This document shows, one piece after another, positions 16,833 through 24,824 of a stretch of 64,000 nt of DNA; within the stretch, counting starts at the first letter, position 1; each line of letters opens with the position of its first letter. Below the pieces are notes generated by a model that worked only from the letters and a program-made list of their open reading frames with translations, did not search any database and was not told the origin of the DNA. Source of the stretch: Alphaproteobacteria bacterium UBA3612 (GTDB lineage: Bacteria > Pseudomonadota > Alphaproteobacteria > Sphingomonadales > Sphingomonadaceae). The stretch is taken from the NCBI GenBank assembly GCA_002375465.1, contig DFLT01000012.1, positions 485 through 64,484 of the forward strand, given 5' to 3'. Made by a program: the position numbers and the translations under genes.

Positions 16833-19281
16833 GCAGTGTCTCCGTCACTTCGGCCGCCAAACGGCGTTCAAGTTCATCCATGTCACTTCCGAGCTTGCTG
16901 CAGATCACCAAGGCCTGCTGAGCTTGTGCCTCGGTGAGGGCGAGGGCGCCGTCTACCAGCGGCCCGGTGCGCCCCAACGCCTCGAAAATCTGGAGCTGCG
17001 CGGCGTTGTCGATGTAGCGCACCTCCCAATAGGAGCGGTGTCGCCGGGCGATGGCAAAGCAGGCACAACCCGCGCACAGGCTTGGCTGGCGGGTTTCATA
17101 GTTGGGGGTCAAGCGAGGCTCCCATCGAGCGATGTCGGTCGTTCCGCCGATCTCGTGGCAAGCCATTTCCGAGGCGCTCAGAGCTCCGCAGATCCCATAA
17201 GGCTCGAAAAACAGCCGGTCGATGCCGGCCTGCTCGACATAGATGAAGGCTTCGAGGTAGGCGTCTTCGGCCGAGAGGCCTGCAATTTGCGGCCCCAGTT
17301 CGGCGATGATCTTCCGTTCTAGCTGCTCGCCGTATCGCCCGGCCATCCCGCTGTTGCCTCGGGCAATCTCGAGCGACTCCAACGCAAGGTTCTGGTACCG
17401 GACATCGTTCAAGTCCCGCTCTAAGACGGGATTACCTGTATAGGCGCCGTCCGTCATGGCGGCCGAAACGTGATGGAAGTTCATCTGCAACATCGGCATA
17501 AGGCGCCGGTCGATGTTAGACGCGAAGTAGCCGAAGCATTTCCGCAGCTGATGTGTCGTGATGACGCGTCCGTGGCTCTCGCGATAGGAGACGAGTTCTT
17601 TGTCCATAGTTTTCCTAGCCGCTTCGTCGGGCAGATTAGTCAGGTCAACCCATTCGGCGATGAAGTCCCGGGCATCTTCCCGCAGCCGGTTTGTGGTTAT
17701 GCGACTGACGCCTTCACGGGTTTTGGGAAGGCCCCGATTTGCCCTAAAACTAACGAAAAGTTCGTCGGTGCTGATCAGGGCGCGCCAAGGACCCAGCAGC
17801 CGGTCAAGGACAAGCATCGCTCGGACGGCCGGGGGTAAGTCCGTCGACCCCTTTGGCCGGTATCCCACAACCCAAGGCACGGCGCGGGGTGTCTCTTCGG
17901 TCTTTGATAGGTCGGAGACGAGGATGAATACCTCGCTCAGCCCGTTCAAGCTGTCCTGAACTTGGACTGACAGCGGCAAGCCCGTCGCGGGATTGATCCC
18001 TGCCTTGAGGCCGCAGATTTCGCTGATCCGCATGCCCGTCGTCGCCTGGATGACGAGATGGGCCGCCGAACGTATAGTCAGCACCAGCTGGCGCACCCTT
18101 TGTAGGACGCCGATCAGGGGTACCGAGCAGTACCTCTGCTCCAAGGCGGTAGCGTCAATCAGGGCATGCAGAGCAGGATGCCGGCACAGCAGCTGCTCGT
18201 CGCCTGGCTTGAGGCCCAAATCCAGGACGACCCCGCGGAGGTCGACACACGCACGACCATTCTGCCGATAGATCTTGAGTGTTGGCCGCCCCCCCGTCTG
18301 CTGTCGCAAATCGGCCCGGCGGGTTTCCAGATAAGTTTGCAGCTTGCATTGGGCGACGGCGATTACTTCCGCCTCCCAATCGTCGGGGTCGAGCGGCCCA
18401 TGCCACGGCCGCCCATTTATCTCTTCAAATCGAAACGCTTTGGCAGCTGCCGACTGCCGCTGCTCCGCGAGTGCTTTTCGCCGATCTGGTCCAACGGTCT
18501 CGGCCATGCCTAGCGCAAAGGCGCCGGCACAGGCCTCCGCCAAGGCAATGACGTCGGCGGCAGGCGTCTCCAGCATCGCCATGGCTGTGTTCAAAACAAG
18601 GATCGCCACTTCGTCCGGCAGCGGTCGATAGCTTCCCACTGCGACAGAGGCGATCTTCTTGGCGATCTTGTTTAGGCCCGCGCGGCCGAACGGCGCGGCG
18701 GGCATGGGCGCGATCCCCGCACGCTCCAGAGCGAATCGCTGACGCCAAAGCAGGGCGAACGGCATCAAGCGGCAGTAGGCTACGGAATGGGTCAGGACCT
18801 CCGTGTCCGCATCGTTCTCGGCATCCCCTTGCAAATGGTCCTGGTAGGTCGCGACGACATCCGTGCCGATCTGGTGCGGCCAGGCGATCTCCCGCTCGAC
18901 CAGCCAGGCGACCCAGTACCGCAGGCCGACGCCAATTCCGCTCAAGCTGCCGGGTTTCATGCTCGTGGCGCCGTCGCCAGGGGCGGCAAAGGCCGACCAT
19001 ACGAGCCGGCGCAGCCAATCCAGCAGATTGGCATGATGCGGATCGAGCAGATTGTGGCCATCCTGCAGGTCCAAGTTCCAGCTGATTGTGCTCTGGTTGT
19101 CCTCCGAACCGCTGGTCGCGTTGTCGAACACCCAGCGCGGGTCTCCCCAGAGACTCCTGCTGGAGACGGGTTCAAGCGCGAGGCGGTGGCGGCCAGCCCT
19201 GTGCAGCGGCGTTTCTGCCGTGGCTTCGAGGATTGCGGCGGTCGTATTTGGATAGACCGATTCTTCTGTGGCAGCGTGCAT
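16822..19281 (-). CDS. Large tyrosine recombinase, third of the trio
   Basis: An 819-residue protein whose C-terminal half is a tyrosine recombinase domain. TTGMRISEIC carries the first catalytic arginine (R418), THQLRKCFGYFA the histidine-arginine pair (H577, R580), and FHHVSAAMTDGAY the second histidine and the nucleophile (H604, Y614). A cysteine-rich tail (C698, C708, then CAGCAC at 736-741) suggests a zinc site. The long N-terminal region has no recognised domain but is probably the core-binding part. Its start overlaps the stop of the preceding gene by one base (TGATG). All catalytic residues are present. Confidence 0.8.
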   Translation of the reverse strand: MHAATEESVYPNTTAAILEATAETPLHRAGRHRLALEPVSSRSLWGDPRWVFDNATSGSEDNQSTISWNLDLQDGHNLLDPHHANLLDWLRRLVWSAFAAPGDGATSMKPGSLSGIGVGLRYWVAWLVEREIAWPHQIGTDVVATYQDHLQGDAENDADTEVLTHSVAYCRLMPFALLWRQRFALERAGIAPMPAAPFGRAGLNKIAKKIASVAVGSYRPLPDEVAILVLNTAMAMLETPAADVIALAEACAGAFALGMAETVGPDRRKALAEQRQSAAAKAFRFEEINGRPWHGPLDPDDWEAEVIAVAQCKLQTYLETRRADLRQQTGGRPTLKIYRQNGRACVDLRGVVLDLGLKPGDEQLLCRHPALHALIDATALEQRYCSVPLIGVLQRVRQLVLTIRSAAHLVIQATTGMRISEICGLKAGINPATGLPLSVQVQDSLNGLSEVFILVSDLSKTEETPRAVPWVVGYRPKGSTDLPPAVRAMLVLDRLLGPWRALISTDELFVSFRANRGLPKTREGVSRITTNRLREDARDFIAEWVDLTNLPDEAARKTMDKELVSYRESHGRVITTHQLRKCFGYFASNIDRRLMPMLQMNFHHVSAAMTDGAYTGNPVLERDLNDVRYQNLALESLEIARGNSGMAGRYGEQLERKIIAELGPQIAGLSAEDAYLEAFIYVEQAGIDRLFFEPYGICGALSASEMACHEIGGTTDIARWEPRLTPNYETRQPSLCAGCACFAIARRHRSYWEVRYIDNAAQLQIFEALGRTGPLVDGALALTEAQAQQALVICSKLGSDMDELERRLAAEVTETLHAA

Positions 19282-21230
19282 CAGAGTCGACCAACGGGCT
19301 TAAGTTTGATGTGGAATCGAGCCGCATCCGCCCGGACTTCGGCCGGAATCTCGTCAAGCAATCGAGTGTGAGCAATTAAGATGGGCGGCCACTTATTGAC
19401 CCAGTGTTTCGGGGAGATCCGTCCAAGCCGGGCGTCGTGGATTGCCTTCGGCAGGGCGAGGTAAAAGGCGGCCGCTTGCACGTCCCGTGGCCACGCTTGG
19501 GCCAGCGGGCAGTCCGGGCATTCGCCATAAGCGGTGCAGAGCTTGCCTTGGCGCTGGCCGGGGCGGGGACTGTCAAAAGGGTCTAGGCAGCCAAACCCAG
19601 GAGTCGCCGCCGATCGGCACCGTTCCGACTGATGCCGTGGATCGACGCGTCCCTCGGTCTCCACCCACCGATGATAAAGCGCTTGGGTTTCGGCAACGCG
19701 CTCCTGGCTCTCCCGCCGCATCCCGTCGCTTGTGTAGTGGGTGCGCGTGGTGGCGATGCTTTTGTGACCGAGGCGGTCCCGCACGGCCAGTAGGTCGCCC
19801 GTGCGCCGCCACTCCACCTCCCCCTCTGAGGGCCGGAGCATTACGAGCGTAAACGGCATCAGGCCATGGTCCTTGATGAACTCAGCTAGTTTCAATCGCC
19901 AGACGCCGTCGACGGACGGACCATTCTTATGTTCGTATGATTTCGCCTTCGAGCCGCCCCAAACCGGAACGCCTATGAACACGCGGTCGGCATGGTCTGG
20001 ATCTGTCAGGATGTCCCGGGTGTGCCCCGTCAACCGACGTAGCAGGTCCAGAAGGTCGACCAGGCCGAATGGCACACCGGGTTCCGCCGGAAAGTCATGA
20101 TTGTCGGTGGCGTCGTCCGAGATTATGCTGGCTTGGAGATCGGTGGCACGGTTCTTGACTCCAAGGAATGTAACAGTCCGTCTGTCCGCGGATATCCGGA
20201 CGCGGCTCCAGGTCAAGGAAAGGATGGTATCCGGATTGAACGCCGTCTTGACCCCAATTAGCAGCACGAAGGGTACCAGATCGCGGAAGGTCGCATAGAG
20301 CAGTCGGCGGGCCGACAGCAGGCCGTGCTTATGCTGCATAGCGTTGCCGAGGTCGCAATCGAGGGCATATAGGTCGTCTCGGCTCGCCAGCCGGTCGGGA
20401 AAGGCTTCTGCGATCCGCGCCGCACAGACACCAATCTCCATGAGATAGGGCGGCGCGCACCCCTCCGCGCGGGCATCTTCTAGCAGGGCGCGGCCGGTGT
20501 CTAGGATGGCCTCTCGCTCGTCTAGACGCCCGCGAAGTTCCGCGATCTCGCCGAGACAAGCCAGGATCATCGCGCGCCGCTCCGGCGACGACAGTACTGC
20601 CGTGGGGATGTTCTTGGTTGACCGGCCCGGCCAGGAATTGTGCGGAAAGCCTGACTTGTCCATCAGAGCGGTCGCAGCCGCCCCATGTTCGGAATGATCC
20701 AGCAGGGCGGCGATGCATTTCTGAACTGCGCTAAGCATCTTTGCGCGCGTGCTTGGGGCCCAGGGTTTACCATTGCGATTGCGAGGCCCGTTCAACCAGG
20801 CGATGAAAGTTGCCCAATACGCCTCATCTATCGCTACCGGTGCCATCTTCTGCTTCAGGGTCGCCAAGAAGGAGCCGATCCCGATATTCAGGAGGTTGCA
20901 CCCATTCGCGCGGCTTTTAGCGTTAATCGTGCCCGCCCAGTGTCGGAACCCTTCTGCGAGGAACCGGGCCAATTCCGGCTGCACCAGCAAACGGGTCAAA
21001 TCGTAGATCTCAGGGGTCTTCTTGCCGGGAATGATGACGCGCAAGCGCGGGGCGCCGGTCTCTAGATCGGGTACCTCGTCGATGCGTGAGTGGAGCAAGC
21101 CAATCGTAGATCTCCCTTTTGGCCGCCCTGCCTCCGATAGGAGCGGGACGACGTTCTCGGGTGCCGCTGCTGCACGGGCCTTCGCCTGCGCCACGACGGA
21201 GGCCGCGGCTGTCACACGCTTCCGGCTCAT
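19281..21230 (-). CDS. Tyrosine recombinase-like protein, second of the trio
   Basis: A 649-residue protein with the fold marks of a tyrosine recombinase (LGHKSIATTRTHYT, H489 and Y499) and a cysteine-rich tail (C538, C548, C565, C571, C574). Two canonical residues are replaced. Box I reads KTAFNPDTILSL, with asparagine where arginine is expected (N332), and box II reads LVMLRPSE, with valine for histidine (V462, R466 kept). The ATG at 21230 is chosen because it makes an ATGA overlap with the first recombinase. It matches the position and size of Tn554 TnpB (about 630 aa). Confidence 0.78.
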   Translation of the reverse strand: MSRKRVTAAASVVAQAKARAAAAPENVVPLLSEAGRPKGRSTIGLLHSRIDEVPDLETGAPRLRVIIPGKKTPEIYDLTRLLVQPELARFLAEGFRHWAGTINAKSRANGCNLLNIGIGSFLATLKQKMAPVAIDEAYWATFIAWLNGPRNRNGKPWAPSTRAKMLSAVQKCIAALLDHSEHGAAATALMDKSGFPHNSWPGRSTKNIPTAVLSSPERRAMILACLGEIAELRGRLDEREAILDTGRALLEDARAEGCAPPYLMEIGVCAARIAEAFPDRLASRDDLYALDCDLGNAMQHKHGLLSARRLLYATFRDLVPFVLLIGVKTAFNPDTILSLTWSRVRISADRRTVTFLGVKNRATDLQASIISDDATDNHDFPAEPGVPFGLVDLLDLLRRLTGHTRDILTDPDHADRVFIGVPVWGGSKAKSYEHKNGPSVDGVWRLKLAEFIKDHGLMPFTLVMLRPSEGEVEWRRTGDLLAVRDRLGHKSIATTRTHYTSDGMRRESQERVAETQALYHRWVETEGRVDPRHQSERCRSAATPGFGCLDPFDSPRPGQRQGKLCTAYGECPDCPLAQAWPRDVQAAAFYLALPKAIHDARLGRISPKHWVNKWPPILIAHTRLLDEIPAEVRADAARFHIKLKPVGRL

Positions 21231-22537
21231 CGGACCATCTGCAGAAGGCTGCGGGCGGCGCGATAGTCGGCCCAAACGGAAATGTGATTAAGATAGGTTT
21301 TGATCGTCGTCGTCGGCGACCTGTGACCCAGCTGCATCTGGATATATTTCCAGGCATCCAAATCGGCGTAGCCCGACGTACGGTGATTGTGACAAGTCAT
21401 GACAGCGTATGTGTGCCGCAGACAGTGCATTGAAAACTTAGGAACCTGCGCGACTATGACTTGACCAGTCTCGGGGTTGATCTTCCTGCACTTAGTCATC
21501 AAGCCAGTTCCAGAGCAGGCCCGTTCCATGAGATCCTGCATTGCCGGCTTGGTCATCGGCTTGCCGGCGCGGGAGGAGTGCTCGGAATTGAGGATGAGCT
21601 GTTTCTCTTCCGCCCTCGGTCCGCGCTTGCGTAGCGTCCGCTTGCGCTCGCCCTCAATGTAGGCCTGAAGGTCAAGCACCAGCCACGCCGGGACGTCGAT
21701 CATACGGGTTTTGTTGCCTTTCCCCGTGATCGGCAACTTGTGCATCTGCCCCGGCACCTCAGAACTCGCGGTTATCGCGAGAATTGGCAGCAAGTCGATG
21801 TCAACGATCTCCTGCACCCGCAGACCGCACGCCCACCCCAGGGCAAACACGATAAAATCTCGGTCACTCCCGCCATCCTCGGGCATCCGCTCGCTAGGCC
21901 GTGGACCGGCCCAACGTAGAAGCGCGGCTAACTCTTCGCGCGAGAAGACTCTTACGGTGTCATCTTGGCCAGCCTTGGGTTTCAGTTTGTTGAGTCGGGC
22001 AAACACGGCACCCGGGCCGTCGGCCGATTTCGGACTGCCCTTGCGGATGTGTGCTAAGGCGTCCTCATCAATGGGCGCCCTTCGCAGCTGGCGGGGTGGC
22101 GCAATGGGGCCAACATGGAAGTCGCTGTCGATCCACTCCTGCTCAACCGCAAAGCAAATGAAATCGATAATGTAAGTCATGCGCACGGCGATCGTGTTGG
22201 CTGAGTATTCTTCGCCTGTATGCGGGGAAATGGCACCGAGATACGCATCGCGATAGGCTATTAAGTCCGCCTGGGCGGCGTACTGCCAGTCAACTTCAGT
22301 CGCATCGAGAAAGTCGAGCCATGTCAGCAAGCTCTGCGCGGCTTGGGCCCAAGTCTTTGGACTGGGCCTGAGCGGCACGATTTCCTCATTGAGCCAGCGG
22401 CATGCTTCTTCGAAAAGCTTCCCATCCCTCCAAACAGCGGGGTGGCCCGCTTTCAGCAATGTATCGCTGTACCATGGTCGCCGCCTGGCTGATGCCGGCG
22501 CGGCGGCAGGACCGGTGAAATAGGATATTCTGTGCAT
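21227..22537 (-). CDS. Tyrosine recombinase, first of the trio
   Basis: A 436-residue site-specific recombinase. A SAM-like N-terminal core-binding domain (about 35-140) is followed by a catalytic domain with R240 (GWACGLRVQEI), the H371-x-x-R374 pair (MHCLRHTYAV), H405 (LGHRSPTT) and the nucleophile Y415. It is complete and presumably active. An AGG lies seven bases before the ATG. It is the gene nearest the element's right end, like tnpA in Tn554, and is transcribed inward. Confidence 0.88.
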   Translation of the reverse strand: MHRISYFTGPAAAPASARRRPWYSDTLLKAGHPAVWRDGKLFEEACRWLNEEIVPLRPSPKTWAQAAQSLLTWLDFLDATEVDWQYAAQADLIAYRDAYLGAISPHTGEEYSANTIAVRMTYIIDFICFAVEQEWIDSDFHVGPIAPPRQLRRAPIDEDALAHIRKGSPKSADGPGAVFARLNKLKPKAGQDDTVRVFSREELAALLRWAGPRPSERMPEDGGSDRDFIVFALGWACGLRVQEIVDIDLLPILAITASSEVPGQMHKLPITGKGNKTRMIDVPAWLVLDLQAYIEGERKRTLRKRGPRAEEKQLILNSEHSSRAGKPMTKPAMQDLMERACSGTGLMTKCRKINPETGQVIVAQVPKFSMHCLRHTYAVMTCHNHRTSGYADLDAWKYIQMQLGHRSPTTTIKTYLNHISVWADYRAARSLLQMVR

Positions 22538-22582
22538 GGTTAACCTGTAGGGAGAAGCTTCTACTTACCACATTGTTTTACG

Positions 22583-22627
22583 AAATAGTAAATTTGTCAA
22601 TGAGTTAAACTGACAAGCGAACTATTT
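22583..22627. repeat. 45-base two-part dyad at the element end
   Basis: Two nested inverted words lie around one centre: outer arms AAATAGT (22583-22589) and ACTATTT (22621-22627), inner arms TTGTCA (22594-22599) and TGACAA (22611-22616). The gap between the outer and inner arm is four bases on both sides, and the central spacer is 11 bases. The sequence is AT-rich and lies 46 bases upstream of the first recombinase gene. It could be the recombinase core site or an operator for the operon. Confidence 0.75.
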
Positions 22628-22713
22628 TTAAAGCCTATCACTATAACTCTACCGACTTAGCCCCCTGCGCTGGTTTCTGCGGGAAAGTGGGTATAAATGC
22701 TACCCGACATAAC

Positions 22714-22971
22714 ATGTTCGCAGCCGCGATAGGCATTGATGGAACGGTCAAAGGGAACGTCGGGGGACTTGTTGCGGGTGATCGCGGTTTTTGGGCTTTC
22801 CAGGGTCACCTGTGTCCGAAGTTGCCGAAGGTGACGCGGATCGCCCTCCGCATCTTCGGTGTCGAGGAAGTCGCCGTCAGCGTCCCGCTCTATGCGGTCG
22901 AAGCGCTGGCTGAGCCGGTTCGCGACGGCACCGCGACCGGGGGCGAGAGAGGAGGGCGGGGGTGAGTCCAT
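22714..22971 (-). pseudogene. 5' fragment of a PA0069-type radical SAM gene
   Basis: Eighty-six codons match the N-terminus of PA0069/SplB-like radical SAM proteins: GRGAVANRLSQRFDR, then TAITRNKSPDVPFDRSIN and YRGCEH. The next residues in this family are GCIYC, which complete the CxxxCxxC cluster site; here the frame instead runs into unrelated codons. So the gene is broken inside its catalytic motif. It lies 105 bases after moaB on the same strand. The remaining two thirds are not in the window. Confidence 0.8.
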
Positions 22972-23076
22972 GAGGGGAACATAACACGAACAACATGGCG
23001 ACGGGAAGCCCGCCGCAAGTTCATGAGGACATAAAGCGAAGTTGGTTAGGAGCGGCCGCTGGGGACACGCCCCCGA

Positions 23077-23604
23077 TCAGCGCTCCTGCAGGCGCGGCAT
23101 CAGTTCGACGAAATTGCAGGGCTTGTGACGATTGTCGAGCTGGTCCTTCAATATGCCGTCCCAGCCGTCCTTTACCGCGCCGGTGGAGCCGGGAAGTGCG
23201 AAGAGATATGTGCCCGCCGCCACGCCGGCCGTGGCGCGCGACTGCACGGTCGACGTGCCGATGGTTTGGTAACTGAGCATACGAAACAGCTCTCCAAAGC
23301 CGGGAATATGTTTCTCGCACACCTGGTCAAATGCCTCTGGCGTGACATCGCGCCCGGTCACGCCGGTGCCGCCCGTGGTAATGATGCAGTCGATGGCAGG
23401 ATCGTCGATCCATGTCCGCAATTGCTGGACGAGGGCGGGGACATCGTCCCTGACGATTGTTCGGGCGGCGAGAGCGTGACCGTAATCCGTAAGGCGCGCC
23501 GCGAGAATATCGCCCGAGCGGTCGTCTGCGGCGGTGCGGGTATCGCTGACCGTCAGGATCGCGATGTTGATCGGCGCGAAGGGGAGGGTTTCGTCAATGG
23601 GCAT
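23077..23604 (-). CDS. moaB: Molybdenum cofactor biosynthesis protein B
   Basis: A 175-residue MoaB/MogA fold protein that adenylylates molybdopterin. The family pattern is clear: ILTVSDTRT at residues 15-23, DDRSGDIL, then IITTGGTGVTGRDVTPEA (the GGTG motif and following acidic residues), FRMLSYQTIGTSTVQSRATAG and FALPGS. The length is normal. The broken radical SAM gene follows. Confidence 0.93.
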   Translation of the reverse strand: MPIDETLPFAPINIAILTVSDTRTAADDRSGDILAARLTDYGHALAARTIVRDDVPALVQQLRTWIDDPAIDCIITTGGTGVTGRDVTPEAFDQVCEKHIPGFGELFRMLSYQTIGTSTVQSRATAGVAAGTYLFALPGSTGAVKDGWDGILKDQLDNRHKPCNFVELMPRLQER

Positions 23605-23653
23605 GGTGCAGTCTTAGCGCCAATTAAGGGACGATCCCAGCGTCCCCTTGGTT

Positions 23654-24793
23654 TCAGCCGGGGGCGGCGCCGATATGCGGATGTATCACCCGGCGGCTGA
23701 GCGCGCGGCGTATCGCGGGGCGCAGGCGCCGCCCGACCCGGTGCGTGGCGATGGTCACGAAAATGACGGCGCCATAAACGTGAACGAGCCGCGCTATGCT
23801 GCCCGCCGGTGCGGGGCTGATGGCAGCAATGAAATAGACGGTCGGGATGTGAACGAGATAGAGTTCGAACGTGTGGTCCGCGACTGTGCGTATCCGGCGG
23901 ACGATACGGTCTGATGGACGCCAATAGTGGCTGAGCGCCCCGACGCCGGCGATGATCAGGATCGTGAACAAACCAGCCCAATATTCACGCAGCAGGGGGC
24001 CATAGGACATCCCCTGGTCAATCCCGGCAATCCACGGCTTTAGCGCGGCGTAGGCAATGGCAAGCGCAATACCGCCCAACAGGCAGACGGCGCCCCGGAA
24101 CGGCGAAATGCGCGGCCGCTGCTGCCAAAGGACAACGCCCGCGAACCAGATCGGCGCAAGAAGGGCGATGCGCGGGCCGGCGGCGAGCAGCAGGAGCGCA
24201 ATTCCAGCCCATGCCAATTTCGGCCGCAGAAAAACGAGCATTCCGAACATGGCGTAATAGGCCGCCTCGTACGACAGCGACCAGAATGGGCCGTTGGACC
24301 CCGGCGTGCGCGGGCCGCTGACCGTCCAGAATTCCTGGATGTGCAGCAGGTTGATGAGGTAACGCCAGGCCGGTGCCGTGGTCAGGTCCGTGCCGCCGCC
24401 GGTCGCCTGTGGCGCCGTGACCAGATAAAATTCCGCATTGGCCCAAAGACCGATGCTGTCGAGGAGCGCCGTGACCGCGAGAGCCGGGATCACTACGGAA
24501 AGCAGACGCGATATGCGCGCCGCCGAATAGGCCGAACCGCCACGCGCGCGCTGCGTGGTTGCCGCCACGACATATCCCGAAAGCACGAAGAAAATCATCA
24601 CGGCGGCGTGCAGATAAATGCCCGCCTGCCAGAAATATCCGCCGGTCAGCCAGCCGCCGGACGCATGGCCGACACAGACGACAAGCGCGGCCAAAAAGCG
24701 GATGATGTCCAGCGACACCGACAGTCCGGGATCGATGGTCTGCGGCGCTTCGGCTTGGCCTACCGCTTTCTGTCTATTTGGTGCCCCCACCAT
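23654..24793 (-). CDS. Membrane acyltransferase (acyltransferase 3 family)
   Basis: A 379-residue protein with about ten transmembrane helices, resembling OafA/YrhL-type O-acyltransferases that acylate surface sugars. The N-terminal DIIRFLAALVVCVGHA matches the family's R-x-x-A-x-x-V-x-x-x-H active-site pattern (with the histidine), and IFFVLSGYVVA is the typical second motif. Substrate unknown. The true start could be slightly inside the open frame. Confidence 0.85.
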   Translation of the reverse strand: MVGAPNRQKAVGQAEAPQTIDPGLSVSLDIIRFLAALVVCVGHASGGWLTGGYFWQAGIYLHAAVMIFFVLSGYVVAATTQRARGGSAYSAARISRLLSVVIPALAVTALLDSIGLWANAEFYLVTAPQATGGGTDLTTAPAWRYLINLLHIQEFWTVSGPRTPGSNGPFWSLSYEAAYYAMFGMLVFLRPKLAWAGIALLLLAAGPRIALLAPIWFAGVVLWQQRPRISPFRGAVCLLGGIALAIAYAALKPWIAGIDQGMSYGPLLREYWAGLFTILIIAGVGALSHYWRPSDRIVRRIRTVADHTFELYLVHIPTVYFIAAISPAPAGSIARLVHVYGAVIFVTIATHRVGRRLRPAIRRALSRRVIHPHIGAAPG

Positions 24794-24824
24794 GAATTGC
24801 GGGTGCCCCGTTTCGTGCGCCAGG

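Larger units (their letters stand above)
16335..22713 (-). mobile_element. Recombinase-operon end of an integrated element (Tn554/trio type)
   Basis: Four tightly overlapped minus-strand genes encode three unlike tyrosine recombinases and a small coiled-coil protein, the layout of Tn554-like and recombinase-in-trio elements. The right boundary is placed near 22713, where the reading frame of a PA0069-type radical SAM gene stops matching its family. A 45-base dyad at 22583-22627 lies just inside this end. The left boundary is not visible; the element may continue to and beyond the window's left edge. Confidence 0.65.

Noticed and set aside
22657..22713. Codons continuing the radical SAM frame to 22657
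   Set aside because: They do not match the family and are element sequence read through by chance.
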